Shown here: piece after piece, positions 61,035 through 64,000 of the stretch
How the letters are laid out: every line of letters starts with the position of its first letter
How positions within the stretch are numbered: position 1 is the first letter of the stretch
DNA from: CATOSP01 sp965204715
Lineage (GTDB): Bacteria > Chloroflexota > Dehalococcoidia > Lucifugimonadales > UBA3495
Direction: 5' to 3'
Length of the DNA: 64,000 bases
NCBI GenBank assembly: GCA_965204715.1
Contig: OZ242009.1
Span: 3,906,001-3,970,000, forward strand
Made by a program: the position numbers and the translations under genes
Notes under the pieces: generated by a model
Seen by the model: only the letters and a program-made list of their open reading frames with translations
Database searches by the model: none
What the model was told of the DNA's origin: nothing

Positions 61035-62972
61035 TCAGCGCCGGACCCACCAGACCAAAGCAGCCAGCAGGCCCATGATCCCGGGCAGGAATAGCCAGGA
61101 CGTCCACTGGACGAATTGTTCCTCGTTCCGGTTCAGGTTCAACTCACGGAAAGTAAGGGCCTTGGCGCGAATCGACTCCAGGGCAAAATCGCCCAACAGG
61201 TAGTTGGCCGAGTTCAGGAAAAAGTCTATGCCGCTGCCCCGCCCGGTGGCCAGGGAACTGTTGGTGAGGAAGTCGGAATCGCCGAAGGCGATCAGGCTTC
61301 CGGGTTGACCCTCGGCGGTTGGGGTCAACGGTTGCTCGCCAACGGGAGCCACCGCCTGGACATACACCACGGGAGAGAACCGGCCTTTGCGGTCTGCGTC
61401 CTCTCCGTCACCCTTGATAGGTTCGTCGCGCTGGATGTCATCGATCAGGTAGGTCTCATCAGACGTGAACGCCAGCGGAATGGGCAGCCGCTGGTTGTCG
61501 TTCACGGTCACGAATGCCGTGGCCCCGGGCATGTAGGTATCGCCGAGGGGCTGCCCCTTGGGTGTGGTGATGCCCAACAGGGTCTGCAAGATTGGCTGGG
61601 GCACCTGGCCAATTAACTCCTGGGGCAACTGGAGCAGGTTGAACGCCTGCACCTTCAGGGTGCGCGGCTGGCCGATGGGTGAATTGACCTCGTCCAGAAC
61701 GTAGCCCGGCAGCGCGATCACGCCCCAACGGGCCAGAAACTCGGTGAATGACTCCGGGGTGTCCGGCTCCGCCAGGAAAATGATGCGTCCGCCCTTATAG
61801 TTGAGGAACTCTCCCTGGGCATTGTACTGCGGCCCGCTCAGGTATTGGTCCAATACCTCCCGGTGGGCTTCGGGGAGCTCGAACTTCGGCCCGGCGATAA
61901 CTATCATGGCGGCCTCGGGCAAGCAGTCCGCCGGTGGCGTGCCTTCAGGGCACGTTCCGTCAGGCACACTCACGTCCTCGTCCTCCAGTTCCCATCGCAG
62001 GCTCTCCACCCTGTAGTTTTCCCCCACGAGCCACTGGCCGATGTCCCTGTAGCCTTCCTCCAGCCCGCTGTTGATGTTGCGCTCCCCATGTCCTTCCAGG
62101 AAGTAGACCGTCTTCTGTTCTTCCCCGGATACGACCAGGACTCCGCTGACCAGTTCCTGCTCGAACTGGGTGAAGCTCCGGTCAGAAGGCTCAATAGTGT
62201 GGATGATGCCCGTGTTGACTCCCTCTAGGACTACGGACTGGTTCACGAAGGCCGCTGGAGTGTCTCCGAAGTAGTTTCGGACTATGTCCGGGACAAGGTC
62301 AGGATCCTTGAACTCGTAGGAGAACTTGTCAGCCCGTGCCGACCTGAAATCCCGGAAAGTTTCCTCAACACGGGTACGCCGGACCAGGGTCTCAAGATTG
62401 GGATTGCGTGCCTCCTTGTAGAAGGCCATAGCGTGTACCGGCTCCTCCAGGTTCTCCAGTATGTCCTCGGTACGGTCAGCCAGGCTGAACTGGTTGGTGG
62501 CGGTCAGGTCAAACCTCCTGTGGTTCTCAAAGGCTATCACGCCGATGACAACGATAATCCCGGTGAACGCGGCCATCATCACCGCCGAGTTGACTCCGTA
62601 GCGGCCCGTCCTGCTGATGAAAGCTGCGGCCACCGAACTCAACTGGATAAACGCCACCAACGCAATCAGTCCGATTCCGATACCGATGTCTATGATACCG
62701 TAGAGGCGCATCGAGCTTACGAAGGCAACGAGAATAATCCCTGAAACCAGGGCCACCACCCCGGCTATAACCAGGGGCGTTGAATATGAGGCTATACGGT
62801 CCAGCGTAGGTTCGAGGTAGCTGAACATGGTGCGCGACAAGACTACCTCGCCGCCCGGTTGGGGCGTGGCTTCCTCGCCCGAATCACCGTCTGATGCCTC
62901 CGGGGCCGGTTCGGGTTCCGGACGCCTGCGCCGCCTCCAGTCTCCGGGCCGGTCTGTGCGCTGCTCGCTCAT
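61035..62972 (-). CDS. GldG-family ABC-type auxiliary protein
   Basis: 645 residues. An N-terminal cytoplasmic tail (SEQRTDRPGDWRRRRRPE) leads to three or four membrane helices (residues about 55-150: LVIAGVVALVSGIILVAFVSSM, IGIGIGLIALVAFIQLSSVAAAF, SAVMMAAFTGIIVVIGVIAF). A large outside domain, 'FDLTATNQFSLADRTEDILENLEEPVHAMAFYKE', matches the GldG/IFT52-like family and runs to a last helix before the C-terminus (WTSWLFLPGIMGLLAALVWWV). It links to the ABC permease gene by two bases. Confidence 0.9.
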   Translation of the reverse strand: MSEQRTDRPGDWRRRRRPEPEPAPEASDGDSGEEATPQPGGEVVLSRTMFSYLEPTLDRIASYSTPLVIAGVVALVSGIILVAFVSSMRLYGIIDIGIGIGLIALVAFIQLSSVAAAFISRTGRYGVNSAVMMAAFTGIIVVIGVIAFENHRRFDLTATNQFSLADRTEDILENLEEPVHAMAFYKEARNPNLETLVRRTRVEETFRDFRSARADKFSYEFKDPDLVPDIVRNYFGDTPAAFVNQSVVLEGVNTGIIHTIEPSDRSFTQFEQELVSGVLVVSGEEQKTVYFLEGHGERNINSGLEEGYRDIGQWLVGENYRVESLRWELEDEDVSVPDGTCPEGTPPADCLPEAAMIVIAGPKFELPEAHREVLDQYLSGPQYNAQGEFLNYKGGRIIFLAEPDTPESFTEFLARWGVIALPGYVLDEVNSPIGQPRTLKVQAFNLLQLPQELIGQVPQPILQTLLGITTPKGQPLGDTYMPGATAFVTVNDNQRLPIPLAFTSDETYLIDDIQRDEPIKGDGEDADRKGRFSPVVYVQAVAPVGEQPLTPTAEGQPGSLIAFGDSDFLTNSSLATGRGSGIDFFLNSANYLLGDFALESIRAKALTFRELNLNRNEEQFVQWTSWLFLPGIMGLLAALVWWVRR

Positions 62973-62973
62973 G

Positions 62974-63699
62974 CTACCTCCACCTTCGGGACTCGAGAGC
63001 GCGTACAGTCAGGAACAGGAAGAAGGCAGTCACCATCAGGTAGTAGACCACGTGCTTGGTGTCGATAACGCCGCGGTCGAAATCGTCGAAGTGGCTTTTG
63101 ATGCCGATCTCCTGCACTATCGCAGCCGGAAGGCCGGTCAGGGTTCCCGCGGCATAGTCGGTAAAGTACAGCACCAGCAGGATTCCCAAGGCCACCACCG
63201 CGGCAACAATCTGGTTGCTGGTAAGGGTCGAGGTCAACATGCCGATTGACAGGGCCGTCGCTCCGTAGAGGACCAGGCCCAAATAACCGGCCCACATAGG
63301 GCCCGGGTCAGGATCGGCAAGAACGACCAGCAGTATGACGTAATAGACGGTGGCGGCGACTGTCACAAGCAGGAACGTCAAGCTGGCCAGGTACTTGCCA
63401 ATGACCACCTCCCAGTCCCGCACGGGAGATGTCAGGAGAAGCTCGATGGTCCCCAGCTTCTGCTCCTCGGCAAGCAGGCGCATGGTCAGGGCGGGCGCCA
63501 TGAGGATCAGGATGATGCTCGCCCCCTGGAAGAAGCCGCTCAGGGAAGCCTCCGGGAAGGGGTTGCTCTGGGTCTGGACCACGTCCCTGGCGAAGAATAC
63601 CCCGGTCATCGCCAGAAATATCAACCCCACGATGTAGGCGGTGGGGCTGCTGAAATATATCTGGATTTCCTTCCATGCCACCGCCTGGACCGTGCGCAT
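62974..63699 (-). CDS. ABC-2-type transporter permease (GldF-like)
   Basis: 241 residues with six hydrophobic segments. It begins 'VQAVAWKEIQIYFSSPTAYIVGLIFLAMTGVFFA' with the K-E-x-x-x-x-F-x-S-P-x-A-Y-I motif typical of GldF-type permeases, then 'LTMRLLAEEQKLGTIELLLTSPVRDWEVVIGKYLASLTFLLV' (the G-T-x-E-L-L-x-T-x-P motif). It forms the membrane channel of the exporter with the ATPase encoded just upstream. Confidence 0.93.
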   Translation of the reverse strand: MRTVQAVAWKEIQIYFSSPTAYIVGLIFLAMTGVFFARDVVQTQSNPFPEASLSGFFQGASIILILMAPALTMRLLAEEQKLGTIELLLTSPVRDWEVVIGKYLASLTFLLVTVAATVYYVILLVVLADPDPGPMWAGYLGLVLYGATALSIGMLTSTLTSNQIVAAVVALGILLVLYFTDYAAGTLTGLPAAIVQEIGIKSHFDDFDRGVIDTKHVVYYLMVTAFFLFLTVRALESRRWR

Positions 63700-63701
63700 C
63701 C

Positions 63702-64000
63702 CTAGTTCTCCTCGTCCGTGGTAAGTCTGAGGAATATATCCTCCAGGGTCATGCCAACCGACTGCATACTCAACAGGCTCCAGCCTCTCGCGATTACGGC
63801 GCGGGAGATTTCATCTCGAACGTCCGCCCCCTGGAGTAGCCGCACCGTATACACTTCCCGGTTGGCAAGGGAGCGATGCCTGACGCTGGATACTCCCTCT
63901 ATCTCCCGCAGTTCGGCCAGCACTTCATCGGGCGGGCCGCCGATCTCGACCTCCAACTGGTCCGAGCCTTGCAGTCTCTCGGCCAGGTTGCTGGGGTATC
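63702..64000 (-). CDS. ABC transporter ATP-binding protein, C-terminal part only
   Basis: The window holds only the last 99 or so codons; the gene continues past 64000. The visible part ('YPSNLAERLQGSDQLEVEIGGPPDEVLAELREIEGVSSV...MTLEDIFLRLTTDEEN') is the small domain that follows the nucleotide-binding domain in ABC-2-type ATPases, with the conserved 'LEDIFLRLT' end. It is two bases from the permease gene, so ATPase, permease, GldG-like and DUF4340 genes form one operon. Confidence 0.85.
   Translation of the reverse strand, partial: YPSNLAERLQGSDQLEVEIGGPPDEVLAELREIEGVSSVRHRSLANREVYTVRLLQGADVRDEISRAVIARGWSLLSMQSVGMTLEDIFLRLTTDEEN

Noticed and set aside
1..64000. CRISPR array
   Set aside because: No set of regularly spaced 24-40 bp repeats with unique spacers was found; the repeats present are coding tandem repeats, duplicated genes and short palindromes.
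1..64000. tRNA-Sec gene (selC)
   Set aside because: The tRNA genes seen are Gly-TCC, Lys-TTT and Trp-CCA; none has a UCA anticodon with the long selC-type acceptor and variable arms.

Overview
The window is about 64 kb of GC-rich bacterial chromosome. Gene content and sequence style suggest a Chloroflexota member, possibly SAR202/Dehalococcoidia-like: five Uma2-family genes, a DUF3179 protein, RidA paralogues, Ldh_2 and HpcH/HpaI catabolic enzymes, selA, and a Gld-type ABC system with DUF4340. This is inference, because no rRNA or single diagnostic marker is present.

Layout. 1-9024: a partial YihY-family membrane protein diverges from a giant (about 2,660 aa) surface protein made of SwmB-like and cadherin-like beta-sandwich repeats, with a 14-C homopolymer just upstream of its likely start. 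9025-13570: a peptide-type ABC importer (binding protein and two permeases) without ATPases. 13813-18830: an island with a decayed VapBC pair, an 87-bp direct repeat, a Uma2 gene, a broken secreted-protein gene and a single-chain type IIG restriction-modification enzyme. 18918-22133: a minus-strand metabolic cluster (membrane protein, lactonase, hydrolase, VOC protein) and tRNA-Gly. 22204-25058: three tandem Uma2 genes with copied promoters. 25059-27128: two RidA genes flank a DUF3179 protein whose motif cysteine codon is TGA, followed by a SECIS-like hairpin. 27193-28911: an AT-richer C/R/M type II restriction system resembling ScaI. 29119-39462: RelA/SpoT with an unusual repeat insertion, tRNA-Lys, an intact IS5-type element, a fifth Uma2 gene, a TGS-type GTPase, a TM2 protein, an Ldh_2 dehydrogenase, tRNA-Trp and an HpcH aldolase. 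40090-44607: ECF sigma/anti-sigma/SIMPL operon and an acyl-CoA dehydrogenase. 44818-49150: selA, a hydrolase with an altered nucleophile elbow, groEL and groES. 49425-57004: EndoQ, RimI, CoaE, and a MoxR-NUDIX-VWA module. 57205-64000: decayed HicAB, a GNAT protein, CinA, and a Gld-type ABC export operon cut by the window edge.

How it fits together. The strongest story is selenium: selA makes selenocysteyl-tRNA, and the DUF3179 gene is a credible user of it, with a W-U-P-L-C motif, a 7-bp hairpin 20 nt after the UGA, and an open frame on both sides. The second theme is genome defence and its wreckage: two restriction systems, five Uma2 genes, two dead toxin-antitoxin pairs, one intact IS and two transposase remnants, often beside tRNA genes. 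The third is a coupled MoxR ATPase/VWA module whose target is not visible.
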